DNA of 64,000 bases from CAZUSO01 sp964622775 (GCA_964622775.1 CAZUSO010000001.1:1-64000); one strand, 5' to 3'; shown: positions 8,081 through 16,937, counted from the stretch's first letter. Notes: a model not told the origin generated them from the sequence alone. A program made the numbers and translations.

Positions 8081-8996
8081 TTTGTTGTTGGTGAAAACAC
8101 CGGCAATAGCGGCGGAGAGTAGTAAAAATTCAAAATTGACAGGGAAAAAATAACAGCCTTATCGGTATAGTCAGGGAAAAATCTGCGAAAGTCAACGATA
8201 TCTGCGGGGAAAAACTGTCAACCTGTACGCAAAAGTAAATACACGAGACTATCCTGTGCGAAACATTAAGTTTCCGTTTTGTTGGTGGAAATAACGGAAA
8301 CAGCTAAAGACAAAGCGTTCCTTTCAATACTATAAAAATCAAATAACATCTCATTATATTTCTAAAATGCATTATTTTTACTGCAAAAGAGCAACAAAAA
8401 TTGAACTTCCCGGAATTTTAAAGGACATGATTTTTATGGCCCGATGTTTTTATTAGCGCAGACAAAACCTTCCTGCTTCTTTCAGACAGGAAACCCGCAT
8501 GAGGGGCAAGAAAACAGCCTGTATTTCCAATTGTCGCATTACCTTGCTTTTGGGGAATGGTACTCACGGCAGGAGGGTATTTCATGGAAAAAAACGCTTC
8601 GATCAATGAATATAATCAAAAAAAGATATAACTTTATCCCCGTGTGATCGGTTATAAACCCTGCATGCAACAGGGCAGAATTGTTGAGTAACACAATACG
8701 GGGAAGGCTGAACGAGGCGATAAGGCTGAAAAGTGCCAATTGTTTATCGCGTGGTATTACATATAATAATATCATGATTATTGGGATTTTTAGAAGTATT
8801 TAATAAATTGTTCCCAACGCATGGTTAAAAATATAAGTCTATTTAATTTTTAAACTATTCTTTTTATCTATTAATTTTAAAATTCAACTGAATCCAACAA
8901 GATGGCATAGATACACAACAATAGCCTGAAAATACCCGGAGTTGCCATTATGTAATAAGTTTCACTTGACCTTTAAAAACAAATAAATATTTTCAG
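8081..8996. other. Long intergenic region without a recognisable gene
   Basis: About 0.9 kb between mutY and the first small secreted protein gene. Short frames near 8418-8775 on both strands have no family features or convincing context and look fortuitous. The right third (8760-8935) is very AT-rich. The last 60 bp (8938-8996) are repeated with a few changes before the paralogue at 11504, so that stretch probably holds the shared promoter or leader. Nothing else is recognised. Confidence 0.5.
8938..8996 (+). repeat. Duplicated upstream region, copy 1
   Basis: GGAGTTGCCATTATGT, then AGTTTCACTTGAC and AAATAAATATTTTCAG directly before the ATG. Nearly the same series precedes the paralogous gene at 11447-11503. 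The sequences stay conserved while much of the coding DNA just downstream has diverged, so this is likely a promoter or leader duplicated with the gene unit. Confidence 0.6.
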
Positions 8997-9404
8997 ATGA
9001 AAAAAATCATTTCGGTATTATTTACATCAGGCGTTTTTTTGACTCCCGCTACGCTTACGGCTCAAACAATTTCCTTAGAAGCGAAAGCACAACAATTTGC
9101 TTCTGCGGTCTATCAGGATTGCCCCCAGTATGCACAACAGGAATATTTGGCTGACTATGTAACGATGATCGGGCGTGTTGAGGTAATTACCTTAGCGGAA
9201 TATGGATCAGAGAATTATCTGCCCCTGTCCTCCGTGCCTTTAAAAAATAAATGCAATTCCGCATTGACTTACGATTCCGGGGCTAATTTCAACCCGGAAA
9301 ACTTTAATGCGCTGAAGTATTTTTTTAACTTTTATTCCCAAACCGACCAGGCCTATTTGGTGGACAACACTTCGTATATTGTCCTGATTCATCATGTTCA
9401 ATAA
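8997..9404 (+). CDS. Small secreted protein, paralogue 1 (unknown function)
   Basis: A 135-residue protein with a signal peptide (residues 1-22, cleavage after TLTAQ likely). The mature part has no domain recognisable by eye. It is paralogous to the protein at 11504-11908: they share the signal peptide, SLEAKAQQF, a KNKCN segment, the NFNP motif and the C-terminal pattern VDNT-x-YI-x-LIH. Two conserved cysteines (CPQ/CTQ and KCN) could form a disulfide. It is 39 bp upstream of a T9SS type B protein gene, and the same pairing recurs downstream, so the two products may work together at the cell surface. No function is claimed. Confidence 0.7.
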   Translation: MKKIISVLFTSGVFLTPATLTAQTISLEAKAQQFASAVYQDCPQYAQQEYLADYVTMIGRVEVITLAEYGSENYLPLSSVPLKNKCNSALTYDSGANFNPENFNALKYFFNFYSQTDQAYLVDNTSYIVLIHHVQ

Positions 9405-9443
9405 TGACAATAATTTTTAAAAATAATTAATAATTTTCGGCAA

Positions 9444-11174
9444 ATGAAATCAATAATTAACCTTTGTCTGTCTTGTCTAGTCACATTGCTGCTTGCGGGT
9501 CAGCATGCCGCCGCGCAAGCGGACGGGCCGTGTGACGCCAGTCCGTTCTGTAGTGACAGCTCCTACTTTTTCTCTAACGTGTCCGATGGCTCTACGGCGA
9601 TTTCCGGACCGGATTACGGATGCCTGTATTCCCAGCCCAACGCAGTTTGGTATTTTATGCAAATCGGCACGGCGGGCACAATGGAAGTAACTATGGTACA
9701 AACCAATGCTGCCGGGAACCAGATTGACGTGGACTTCGCCATGTGGGGTCCCTTTACTTCCTTAGCGGAAGGATGCCAGGAAGTGATGAGTGGTATAGCG
9801 CCGCTACAGTGCAGCTATTCCATTTACGGAACGGAAACCATTGGATTAGGTATGCAGGGCGGTTATGGTGCAGGCCAGTCCACACCTCCTCCTGCCCAGG
9901 TCGGTGAGATATACATTGTAGTACTTACTAATTACAACCAGTCTCCTGGTAATATCAGCTTCAATCAAACCGGAGGTGATGGTTCCGCAGATTGCGGAAT
10001 CGTATGCGGCCTGTCCGCCTCAAGCTCAGGAAACACCTGCCAGGGTCAGCCTGTTTCGCTCTTTGCATCCACTACGGACACTGTTAACTCTTTCACCTAC
10101 TACTGGTCCGGAAGCAATGGGTTTTCGGCTATAGGTCAAAACGTCAGCGATGTCCCGCAAAATGCCGGAACCGTAACTTATACCCTGATGTCCATCAACC
10201 AGGATGGAGATACCTGCCTGGCAACAACTACCAATACTGTTTTCCCTACCTATCATAATGTAACGAATCAGGAAATTTGCCTGGGAGAAACCTATACCTT
10301 CTTCGACCAGGTAGTGTTTCAGCCGGGAACTTACGATACCATGTTCTCCTCTATTAACGGGTGCGACAGCTTAATTACGCTGAACCTCTCTGTGAATCCT
10401 TTGCCTGAAACCACAATAAGCTCATCTGCAAGCGGTATTTGCGAAGGCGATTCTACCGTGATTAGAAATGAACATCCTTCCTCTTTCGCAACGTACCAAT
10501 GGTATAATAATAATTATCCAATTCAGGATGCAATTGCCGATGCCTATGCAGCAACGGAGGCTGGAAATTATTTCTTTATCGGAATCAGCGACAAAAACTG
10601 CACGGATACATCCAATACGGTTCCGCTCCAAATCTATCCCCCCGCTGAAGCAAAGATAACCGGCGTTTCCCGCCAGGATGTATGTTTTGAAGATACCGTA
10701 ACCGTCACTGCCAAAGCCGTTGAGAACAGCCAATATCACTGGTCTCCGGAAAAGGTTTTCCGCTCCGACGCCAGCTATTTTTACCAGAATGCCACCGCCA
10801 CAATTACCGACCGAAAAGTACCGGTTTACCTGATGGTGATGAACAGCTATGGCTGTAAGTCCTTTGACACGGCAGTGCTTACCGGTCATCCCTGCTGCGA
10901 TGTATATACGCCCTCGGCTTTTTCACCGAACGGCGATGGCCTGAATGATTACTTCATGCCTAAGATTCGTTCCTACCAAATCATTGCCTCTTTTTCGATA
11001 TTCGACCGGTACGGAAAATTAGTATATGAAAATAAAAACGTACAAAAAGGATGGGACGGCAATTATATCAATGGAGAACCCGCTGCGCAGGATACCTATA
11101 TGTACCTGATACAATATACCTGTACGGACGGACAGATGTACACGGAAAAAGGCGATGTAACCTTAGTACGGTAA
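9444..11174 (+). CDS. T9SS type B sorting domain surface protein, paralogue 1
   Basis: A 576-residue exported protein. Residues 1-25 are a signal peptide. Residues 28-180 form an N-terminal domain containing FCSDSSYFF, GPDYGCL, VWYFMQIGTAGTM and DFAMWGPFTSL. Two or three Ig/PKD-like repeats follow (about 185-480; ICLGETYTFFD, CDSLITLNLSVNPLP, YQWYNNNYPI). The C-terminal 90 residues are a CHU_C/gliding-associated sorting domain: YTPSAFSPNGDGLNDYF, then FDRYGKLVYE, GWDGNYINGEPA and TYMYLIQYTCTDG. T9SS would carry it across the outer membrane. From nucleotide 9966 to its stop it appears identical to 12467-13675 in the paralogue. Confidence 0.85.
   Translation: MKSIINLCLSCLVTLLLAGQHAAAQADGPCDASPFCSDSSYFFSNVSDGSTAISGPDYGCLYSQPNAVWYFMQIGTAGTMEVTMVQTNAAGNQIDVDFAMWGPFTSLAEGCQEVMSGIAPLQCSYSIYGTETIGLGMQGGYGAGQSTPPPAQVGEIYIVVLTNYNQSPGNISFNQTGGDGSADCGIVCGLSASSSGNTCQGQPVSLFASTTDTVNSFTYYWSGSNGFSAIGQNVSDVPQNAGTVTYTLMSINQDGDTCLATTTNTVFPTYHNVTNQEICLGETYTFFDQVVFQPGTYDTMFSSINGCDSLITLNLSVNPLPETTISSSASGICEGDSTVIRNEHPSSFATYQWYNNNYPIQDAIADAYAATEAGNYFFIGISDKNCTDTSNTVPLQIYPPAEAKITGVSRQDVCFEDTVTVTAKAVENSQYHWSPEKVFRSDASYFYQNATATITDRKVPVYLMVMNSYGCKSFDTAVLTGHPCCDVYTPSAFSPNGDGLNDYFMPKIRSYQIIASFSIFDRYGKLVYENKNVQKGWDGNYINGEPAAQDTYMYLIQYTCTDGQMYTEKGDVTLVR
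9966..11174 (+). repeat. Perfect 1,209-bp direct repeat, copy 1
   Basis: The sequence from CAAACCGGAGGTGATGG to the stop codon matches 12467-13675 at a constant offset of 2,501 bp. The sense protein and all antisense reading frames across it are identical in both copies, which implies nucleotide identity including third codon positions. Divergence begins at once on both sides (T versus G before it, GG versus AA after the stop). Confidence 0.92.
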
Positions 11175-11503
11175 GGACTATAAATTTAAATTAAAGTTGC
11201 CGGCCTTGTTCAGGCCGGCTTTATTTTGCTCTGTTACAAAAATTATAATGTTTTGCTCCCAACTATTCACCCCATCCATAAGTCTATACTAAAGCATTAA
11301 CAATAATGATCATGACAGGGGGACGATCGGAACCATAATACAAAAAAGAATAGCACACATTACATAAACTCTGCCCATGCAGTTAAAAAGAATTTGTGGT
11401 GAAATATATCATGATAGCATATAATCGCAAAGAGCATGAAAATGCCAGGAGTTGCCATTATGTGAGTTTCACTTGACTTTTAAAAATAAATAAATATTTT
11501 CAG
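11175..11503. other. Intergenic region between the duplicated units
   Basis: Holds the terminator at 11199-11224, then about 220 bp of AT-rich sequence in which nothing is recognised. The last 57 bp (11447-11503) are the second copy of the leader seen at 8938-8996: CCAGGAGTTGCCATTATG, TTTCACTTGAC and AAATAAATATTTTCAG before the ATG. Confidence 0.55.
11199..11224 (+). terminator. Intrinsic terminator after T9SS protein 1
   Basis: GCCGGCCT (11199-11206) pairs with AGGCCGGC (11212-11219) around a five-base loop and is followed by TTTATTTT. It lies 25 bp after the stop. Confidence 0.85.
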
Positions 11504-11908
11504 ATGAAAAAAATCATTCCTGCATTATTCACATTAGGCGTTTTTCTGACTCCCGCTACGCTTACGGCTCAAACTACTTCTTTAGAAGCGAAAGCACAGC
11601 AATTTATCAGCGAGGTTTATAAAAATTGCACACAATCAACAGAAGACTCAGAAATTAAAGATTATGCTGAGCGATTATCCAGAATTGAAATTGTCCCTTT
11701 ATCCGAGTACACATCGGAAGATTATACCTTATTATCCAAAGTAGATTTTAAAAACAAATGCAACGCTGATTTACAGTATGACAATGCTACTAACTTTAAC
11801 CCTTCCGCTTTTAACCCTTTTAAATATGGCTTGAGTTTCTTTCCAAAATCAGATAAAGCATACCGGGTAGATAATACCCAATATATCATACTCATTCATT
11901 CAAAATAA
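11504..11908 (+). CDS. Small secreted protein, paralogue 2 (unknown function)
   Basis: A 134-residue exported protein whose signal peptide (residues 1-22) is almost identical to that of the protein at 8997. The mature chains are only moderately similar: SLEAKAQQF, FKNKCNADL, NATNFNPSAFNP and VDNTQYIILIH are shared positions. It is followed after 9 bp by the second T9SS type B gene, closer than the 39 bp of the first unit, so co-transcription is likely. The conserved ends and divergent middle point to duplication followed by diversification. No function is claimed. Confidence 0.7.
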   Translation: MKKIIPALFTLGVFLTPATLTAQTTSLEAKAQQFISEVYKNCTQSTEDSEIKDYAERLSRIEIVPLSEYTSEDYTLLSKVDFKNKCNADLQYDNATNFNPSAFNPFKYGLSFFPKSDKAYRVDNTQYIILIHSK

Positions 11909-11917
11909 ATCTAATCA

Positions 11918-13675
11918 ATGACTAGAATATTATTATCCTGCCTCTTTCTCTTTTCAGTATGTAATTCCTTTGCACAAGGAACTGCCTGCGAGTTCGCTAA
12001 TCCCTTTTGTAGCGACAGTAGCTATTATTTTGAAAATATCTCGAATGATGACGGGATTCCGAATGCTCCGGCTGGCCCTAATTATGGTTGTTTAGGATCG
12101 GAGCCCAACCCGGTATGGTATTATATGCAAATCGGTACGGCCGGCACTATGCAGCTTACTGTTACTCAAACCAGTACGGCCGGAAATGGAATTGATGCGG
12201 ATTTTGCGCTCTGGGGACCTTTCACTTCTCTGGAGGAAGGATGCGTTCAGGTAATGAGCGGAGCAGTTTATCCCATACAATGTAGTTATGACGGCGGCGG
12301 AGCTCCTGAAATAATTGGCCTGGGTCTTCCCGGAGGAAGCGGGGTTGGGGCCGGCTTTGGAATGAACCCTCCCGGAGGAACAATACCCCCTGAAGGACAG
12401 GTTGGAGAAGTTTATATATTACTATTAACAAACTGGAATGGTTCTCCCGGCAATTTCTCTTTTGAGCAAACCGGAGGTGATGGTTCCGCAGATTGCGGAA
12501 TCGTATGCGGCCTGTCCGCCTCAAGCTCAGGAAACACCTGCCAGGGTCAGCCTGTTTCGCTCTTTGCATCCACTACGGACACTGTTAACTCTTTCACCTA
12601 CTACTGGTCCGGAAGCAATGGGTTTTCGGCTATAGGTCAAAACGTCAGCGATGTCCCGCAAAATGCCGGAACCGTAACTTATACCCTGATGTCCATCAAC
12701 CAGGATGGAGATACCTGCCTGGCAACAACTACCAATACTGTTTTCCCTACCTATCATAATGTAACGAATCAGGAAATTTGCCTGGGAGAAACCTATACCT
12801 TCTTCGACCAGGTAGTGTTTCAGCCGGGAACTTACGATACCATGTTCTCCTCTATTAACGGGTGCGACAGCTTAATTACGCTGAACCTCTCTGTGAATCC
12901 TTTGCCTGAAACCACAATAAGCTCATCTGCAAGCGGTATTTGCGAAGGCGATTCTACCGTGATTAGAAATGAACATCCTTCCTCTTTCGCAACGTACCAA
13001 TGGTATAATAATAATTATCCAATTCAGGATGCAATTGCCGATGCCTATGCAGCAACGGAGGCTGGAAATTATTTCTTTATCGGAATCAGCGACAAAAACT
13101 GCACGGATACATCCAATACGGTTCCGCTCCAAATCTATCCCCCCGCTGAAGCAAAGATAACCGGCGTTTCCCGCCAGGATGTATGTTTTGAAGATACCGT
13201 AACCGTCACTGCCAAAGCCGTTGAGAACAGCCAATATCACTGGTCTCCGGAAAAGGTTTTCCGCTCCGACGCCAGCTATTTTTACCAGAATGCCACCGCC
13301 ACAATTACCGACCGAAAAGTACCGGTTTACCTGATGGTGATGAACAGCTATGGCTGTAAGTCCTTTGACACGGCAGTGCTTACCGGTCATCCCTGCTGCG
13401 ATGTATATACGCCCTCGGCTTTTTCACCGAACGGCGATGGCCTGAATGATTACTTCATGCCTAAGATTCGTTCCTACCAAATCATTGCCTCTTTTTCGAT
13501 ATTCGACCGGTACGGAAAATTAGTATATGAAAATAAAAACGTACAAAAAGGATGGGACGGCAATTATATCAATGGAGAACCCGCTGCGCAGGATACCTAT
13601 ATGTACCTGATACAATATACCTGTACGGACGGACAGATGTACACGGAAAAAGGCGATGTAACCTTAGTACGGTAA
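11918..13675 (+). CDS. T9SS type B sorting domain surface protein, paralogue 2
   Basis: A 585-residue paralogue of the protein at 9444. Signal peptide residues 1-19 (cleaved after NSFAQ). The N-terminal domain (20-182) keeps FCSDSSYYFEN, VWYYMQIGTAGTM and DFALWGPFTSLEEGC but differs at many positions and has an added glycine/proline-rich stretch (GGSGVGAGFGMNPPGG). From QTGGDGSADCG to the end, about 402 residues, it is identical to paralogue 1, including the Ig-like repeats and the CHU_C sorting domain (FSPNGDGLNDYF). Variable front and constant back suggest gene conversion or very recent recombination. It is the second gene of its unit, with a terminator just downstream. Confidence 0.85.
   Translation: MTRILLSCLFLFSVCNSFAQGTACEFANPFCSDSSYYFENISNDDGIPNAPAGPNYGCLGSEPNPVWYYMQIGTAGTMQLTVTQTSTAGNGIDADFALWGPFTSLEEGCVQVMSGAVYPIQCSYDGGGAPEIIGLGLPGGSGVGAGFGMNPPGGTIPPEGQVGEVYILLLTNWNGSPGNFSFEQTGGDGSADCGIVCGLSASSSGNTCQGQPVSLFASTTDTVNSFTYYWSGSNGFSAIGQNVSDVPQNAGTVTYTLMSINQDGDTCLATTTNTVFPTYHNVTNQEICLGETYTFFDQVVFQPGTYDTMFSSINGCDSLITLNLSVNPLPETTISSSASGICEGDSTVIRNEHPSSFATYQWYNNNYPIQDAIADAYAATEAGNYFFIGISDKNCTDTSNTVPLQIYPPAEAKITGVSRQDVCFEDTVTVTAKAVENSQYHWSPEKVFRSDASYFYQNATATITDRKVPVYLMVMNSYGCKSFDTAVLTGHPCCDVYTPSAFSPNGDGLNDYFMPKIRSYQIIASFSIFDRYGKLVYENKNVQKGWDGNYINGEPAAQDTYMYLIQYTCTDGQMYTEKGDVTLVR
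12467..13675 (+). repeat. Perfect 1,209-bp direct repeat, copy 2
   Basis: Second copy of 9966-11174, in the same orientation and at the same place relative to its gene. Its size and identity allow homologous recombination, which could delete or duplicate the 2.5-kb unit between the copies or fuse the two different N-terminal domains to one shared back half. Confidence 0.92.
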
Positions 13676-13702
13676 AAACTATCCGATTTAAAAATTAACT
13701 TT

Positions 13703-13732
13703 GCCAGCCTGTTCTTACAGGCTGGCTTTATT
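13703..13732 (+). terminator. Intrinsic terminator after T9SS protein 2
   Basis: GCCAGCCTG (13703-13711) pairs with CAGGCTGGC (13718-13726), followed by TTTATT. The tilS ATG at 13733 lies only six bases beyond the stem, so tilS translation starts almost on the terminator. Confidence 0.8.
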
Positions 13733-15085
13733 ATGTTACAGGCTTTTCAGAATATCATTCAGCAAAATCAGTTGGGCAGGAAAAAATTTCTGTTAGCGGT
13801 CAGCGGTGGTGTGGACAGTATGGCGCTGACGGATCTTTTTGCACGATCAGGGCTGAATTGCATCGTGGCACATTGTAACTATCATTTGCGGAACGAAGAC
13901 AGCAATGCGGATGAGCAATGTGTAAGCGACTATTGCAGCCACCACAATATCCCGTTTTTCGTTCAGCATTTCCCCATCCGGAAACAAGCTGACCGGCCGG
14001 TAAATATTCAGAATGAGGCCCGGATCCTACGTTATGAATGGTTTGAAAAATTGCGACAGGAGCAGAATTGCCACCTGATCGTGACAGCTCATCATCGTGA
14101 CGATACCGTAGAAACTCTGCTGATGAATTTTTTCAAAGGCACGGGAATGGCGGGGTTACATGGCATCAGTATGCTGAAACAATATCTGTTCCGGCCGCTG
14201 ATAAAGTTTGAAAAATCCGCTATCTATCAATATGCTGCATCACAAAAAATCCCCTGGAGAGAGGATTTGACGAATCAGCAAAACGACTATACCCGCAACC
14301 AGATCCGCAACCACCTGTTGCCGGAGATCAAAAAAGTATTCCCCCATATCAGTAATAGCCTGTGGGGAAATATCGAACGCTTTACGGAAGCCGGACTATT
14401 GTATGAAGAAGCGATAGGACAATATCGCAAAAAACTGTTACAGGTTCGCGGATCCGATATTTATATCCCGATACGGCGTTTGAAGCACTGCAAGCCGCTT
14501 TCCACCATATTATACGAACTCCTTCGCCCTTACGGTTTTCATTCGCACCAGCTCCGCAATGCCCTTGAGCTTTTAGATGCGGAAACCGGAAAGTATATTC
14601 AATCTGTAAGTCATCGTTTAATCCGGAACCGTGATTTTCTTATCATCACCTCCCAAAAAACAACAGAAAGCGGGCATCTGCTGATTGAACGGGAGCAATT
14701 GTCATTTGAAGGAAAACATGTCGTCAGAACCGCGCATTTCACCTTGGAATTTAGCCTGGCTGAGGCTCCGGAAAATACCGGAAAATTTCCCGATCAGGAC
14801 AGCGCCTGGCTTGACCTGGATGCCTTGGCCTTCCCGGTGGTATTACGCCCCCGCAAGACAGCAGATTATTTTTATCCCCTGGGAATGCCGAAAAAGAAGA
14901 AGAAAATAAGCCGGTTTTTAACCGACCGGAAGCTTCCGCTTCATGAGAAAGAAAAAATATGGATACTGGAAAGTCAAAAAAGAATTGCCTGGGTGATCGG
15001 GTTGCGGGTTGATGAGCGGTTCAAAATACGGCCGGAAACCCAATACCTGGTAAAAGTCAGAATGCGGCCTTTAGCAAGTGAATGA
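13733..15085 (+). CDS. tilS: tRNA(Ile)-lysidine synthetase TilS
   Basis: A 450-residue enzyme that uses ATP and lysine to convert C34 of the CAU-anticodon tRNA(Ile) to lysidine, letting it read AUA. The PP-loop SGGVDSMAL is at residues 23-31, with VTAHHRDDTVETLLMNFFKG near 120 and the TRNQIRNHLLPEI segment typical of TilS near 186. The C-terminal TilS domain (about 370-445) contains KISRFLTDRKLPL. The length fits the long bacterial form. It is an essential housekeeping gene and marks the left, non-mobile border of the accessory array that begins just after its stop. Confidence 0.95.
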   Translation: MLQAFQNIIQQNQLGRKKFLLAVSGGVDSMALTDLFARSGLNCIVAHCNYHLRNEDSNADEQCVSDYCSHHNIPFFVQHFPIRKQADRPVNIQNEARILRYEWFEKLRQEQNCHLIVTAHHRDDTVETLLMNFFKGTGMAGLHGISMLKQYLFRPLIKFEKSAIYQYAASQKIPWREDLTNQQNDYTRNQIRNHLLPEIKKVFPHISNSLWGNIERFTEAGLLYEEAIGQYRKKLLQVRGSDIYIPIRRLKHCKPLSTILYELLRPYGFHSHQLRNALELLDAETGKYIQSVSHRLIRNRDFLIITSQKTTESGHLLIEREQLSFEGKHVVRTAHFTLEFSLAEAPENTGKFPDQDSAWLDLDALAFPVVLRPRKTADYFYPLGMPKKKKKISRFLTDRKLPLHEKEKIWILESQKRIAWVIGLRVDERFKIRPETQYLVKVRMRPLASE

Positions 15086-15090
15086 AATCA

Positions 15091-15210
15091 TTTATGGCGG
15101 CATGACGAAGGTCGGGATTTACCACTAAAGTTCATACGAAGAACAAATGTTGAGCCTTGCACAAATGTTTCTGCGAAGCACGTCAGCCCGCCTGACGCCA
15201 AACCGCTAGC
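15091..15210 (-). repeat. attC-like palindromic element A
   Basis: In the minus direction it begins beyond the RibD-like pseudogene with GCGGTTTGGCGTCAGGCGGG, then GACGTGCTTCGCAGAAAC and a spacer containing TTCGTATGAA. It ends with a partly complementary arm (CCCGACCTTCGTCATGCCGC). The CGGTTTGGC/GCGGGCTGACGTGC part is shared with element D. It is the last element before tilS and the most degenerate pairing of the set. Confidence 0.5.
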
Positions 15211-15223
15211 AGCATACCCTATT

Positions 15224-15758
15224 TCAGCCCTTCTTTTTAAATGTCAGTTGCACAAGCCCGCTATCATAGGACTTACTTGTTTCAAGAGTAAACTTGTTTC
15301 TTTCCCTTTTCCGTCAAATAATGGAATCCCTTGTCCTATGGTTATTGGAAAAAGTGTCAAAATAATTTTGCCAATCAGGTCGTTGTTTAACAACAAGGTA
15401 TTTATTTGTCCACCGCCAATTAGCCAAATGTCTTGTCCTTGCCGTTTTTAAGTTGTCGGACAAATTCTACAATGTCTCCCGATATGAATTTTACAAACTC
15501 GTTGTCTTGTTTGTCAGTTGAACGTGTGAATACATAGTTGGTCTTGTCCGGGTATGGAAAAGGCACGTCAAAACCCAATACTATTTTGTAGGTGTTGTAG
15601 CCCATTAAAGTTGTGCCAATATTTTTATAAAAGTCTGGGTAGCCATAGTCTTCATTAGGCAATTGGTAGTCTGGATAATCTAACCAATCTACATTTCCGT
15701 CTTGTCTTGCGATGTAGTTATCAAGACTTGCTGCTATATATAAAATCACATTTATCAT
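15224..15758 (-). pseudogene. RibD C-terminal / dihydrofolate reductase-like protein, frameshifted
   Basis: The N-terminal two thirds are open (15420-15758): VILYIAASLDNYIARQDGNV and TLMGYNTYKIVLGF are typical of small RibD_C/DHFR-like proteins. The frame then ends, but DIWLIGGGQINTLLLNNDL and IPLFDGKG continue in another frame, and SYDSGLVQLTFKKKG, the usual C-terminus, lies in a third frame ending at 15224. Two single-base indels, near 15435 and 15285, therefore break one gene of about 178 residues. Neither indel is in a long homopolymer. The native product would be a cytoplasmic pyrimidine- or pterin-type reductase. It is followed by attC-like element A. Confidence 0.8.
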
Positions 15759-15783
15759 TGTAAAAGTTGTCTTGTCGTTTACT

Positions 15784-15940
15784 GTGTCGTCCTACGGTTA
15801 TTGGTAACAGCCCACGACTTGGCGTAGCGGGGACTTTTCAGCACAACACTTGATACGAAGCACACCGTTCAAATTTAGCAAAGATGTTCATAGGGGGCAC
15901 GTCCGCCCCCATTACGCCAAGCCCTTGTTCAGGCGTAGCC
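15784..15940 (-). repeat. attC-like palindromic element B
   Basis: CTTGGCGTAGCGGGGA (plus strand, about 15818-15834) is complemented by the arm ending CCCCCATTACGCCAAGCCC (about 15906-15923); the loop of about 75 bp contains AAATTTAGCAAAGATGTTCATA. The outer edge CCTACGGTTATTG followed by GTAAC is almost the same as in element C. It lies directly after the SRPBCC stop and 26 bp before the RibD-like start, the place an attC occupies in an integron cassette. Confidence 0.65.
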
Positions 15941-15943
15941 GTT

Positions 15944-16369
15944 TTATTCGGTCATTTGTTTTATTTGTTGCAATACGTTTGTCCACGATGTCTGCGAATG
16001 TTGTCGTGCTTGTTCGTTTGCAAAACCGGTCTGTGTCAATGTCAGCAAAGTCTTTCCGTTTGTCGTGTCAAGTTTGTAAGCCACCAACGAATAGTTTTCG
16101 AATTTGTCTTCAAGTCCTGTAAAGCTACTCCAATACGAATACTGCAAAAGTTCATCTGTCTTGATGTCAAGGATAGTTCCTTTGTCTTTGTATTGATGTC
16201 CTTGATACTCGCCTTGAAAAATGATTTCGCTTCCTGTTTTCCAATCGGTGAAGGTTTCTGTTCCGAAAAGATAGGCTTTTATTTTTTCGGGATTTGTCAA
16301 AGCGTCCCAAACTTTTGCTTTGTCAGCATTTATTTCAATGCTTGTTGTTATTGTCAGTTCTTTATTCAT
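15944..16369 (-). CDS. SRPBCC (AHSA1/START-like) domain protein
   Basis: A 141-residue single-domain protein of the AHSA1-type SRPBCC fold. It has the opening TTSIEINADKAKVWDALTNP, the central YLFGTETFTDWKTGSEI, then GTILDIKTDELLQYSYW, and a C-terminal helix TSWTNVLQQIKQM. Such proteins bind hydrophobic ligands in a deep cavity; many are uncharacterised. Its start overlaps the end of the DUF1697 gene by 8 bp, so the two are probably translationally coupled and form one cassette, closed by attC-like element B immediately after the stop. The frame is intact. Confidence 0.85.
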   Translation of the reverse strand: MNKELTITTSIEINADKAKVWDALTNPEKIKAYLFGTETFTDWKTGSEIIFQGEYQGHQYKDKGTILDIKTDELLQYSYWSSFTGLEDKFENYSLVAYKLDTTNGKTLLTLTQTGFANEQARQHSQTSWTNVLQQIKQMTE

Positions 16370-16916
16370 TTTTTTGTGTTGTTTGTTGTGCTATTTTTAA
16401 AAGTTCATTTGTTGTTTTCCAATTTCTTGTGGTGGCGAGCACTTTGAGTTTGTTTTCAATCAGGTTATTGTTCAATTTGGAAGTTCCATAACCTTTCGGA
16501 CAATAGAGATAAATCGCTTCATCGGTGAAACCAATTTCTTCTTGAATCAGCTTTTTGTCTTCAACTGTTTTTTTGTCGTAGGGAACAGGTTGGGATGCCA
16601 AAAATGTCACATACAAGAAAGTGGATTCTTTCTCTTTTGCAAATGGATTGCAGTCAATTATTTGCTTCAGCTTGTCAATGGATAACACTATTACAGGAAC
16701 GTAAAAACCAAAGTCCTTTTCAATTTGCCGTGTTATTGTTTGTGCAAGTTCATTAGGTTTTATGTTCTTTCCTTTAAAGATGACATTTCCGCTTTGCACG
16801 TAAGTTGTCACACTGTGAAAACCCAAATTTTGATACGACCTCCGTAATGCGTCCATTTTGATAAGTTTTTGTCCGCTTACGTTAATTCCTCTTAGTATAG
16901 AAATGTATGTTGTCAT
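16362..16916 (-). CDS. DUF1697 domain protein
   Basis: A 184-residue protein with the DUF1697 signature. It begins TTYISILRGINVSGQKLIKM, followed by HSVTTYVQSGNVIFKG near residue 35, a VIVLSIDKLKQII segment near 75 and YCPKGYGTSKLNNNLIE near 135. The family is common in Bacteroidota and Firmicutes accessory DNA and its biochemical role is unknown. The gene starts 22 bp after the outer edge of attC-like element C and overlaps the SRPBCC gene. Full length and intact. Confidence 0.87.
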   Translation of the reverse strand: MTTYISILRGINVSGQKLIKMDALRRSYQNLGFHSVTTYVQSGNVIFKGKNIKPNELAQTITRQIEKDFGFYVPVIVLSIDKLKQIIDCNPFAKEKESTFLYVTFLASQPVPYDKKTVEDKKLIQEEIGFTDEAIYLYCPKGYGTSKLNNNLIENKLKVLATTRNWKTTNELLKIAQQTTQKNE

Positions 16917-16937
16917 TCGGCGTCCTGTTTGCTTACT

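Noticed and set aside
8418..8775. Short reading frames on both strands in the mutY downstream gap
   Set aside because: They overlap one another, have no recognisable start context or domain, and lie in AT-rich DNA.
10422..10889. A 155-residue antisense frame occurring twice (also 12923-13390)
   Set aside because: Its duplication only reflects the 1,209-bp repeat on the sense strand; useful as proof of nucleotide identity, not as a gene.
15091..15210. Element A as a simple tilS terminator
   Set aside because: It lacks a compact GC stem with T-run and shares CGGTTTGGC and GCGGGCTGACGTGC with element D, so it belongs to the palindrome family.
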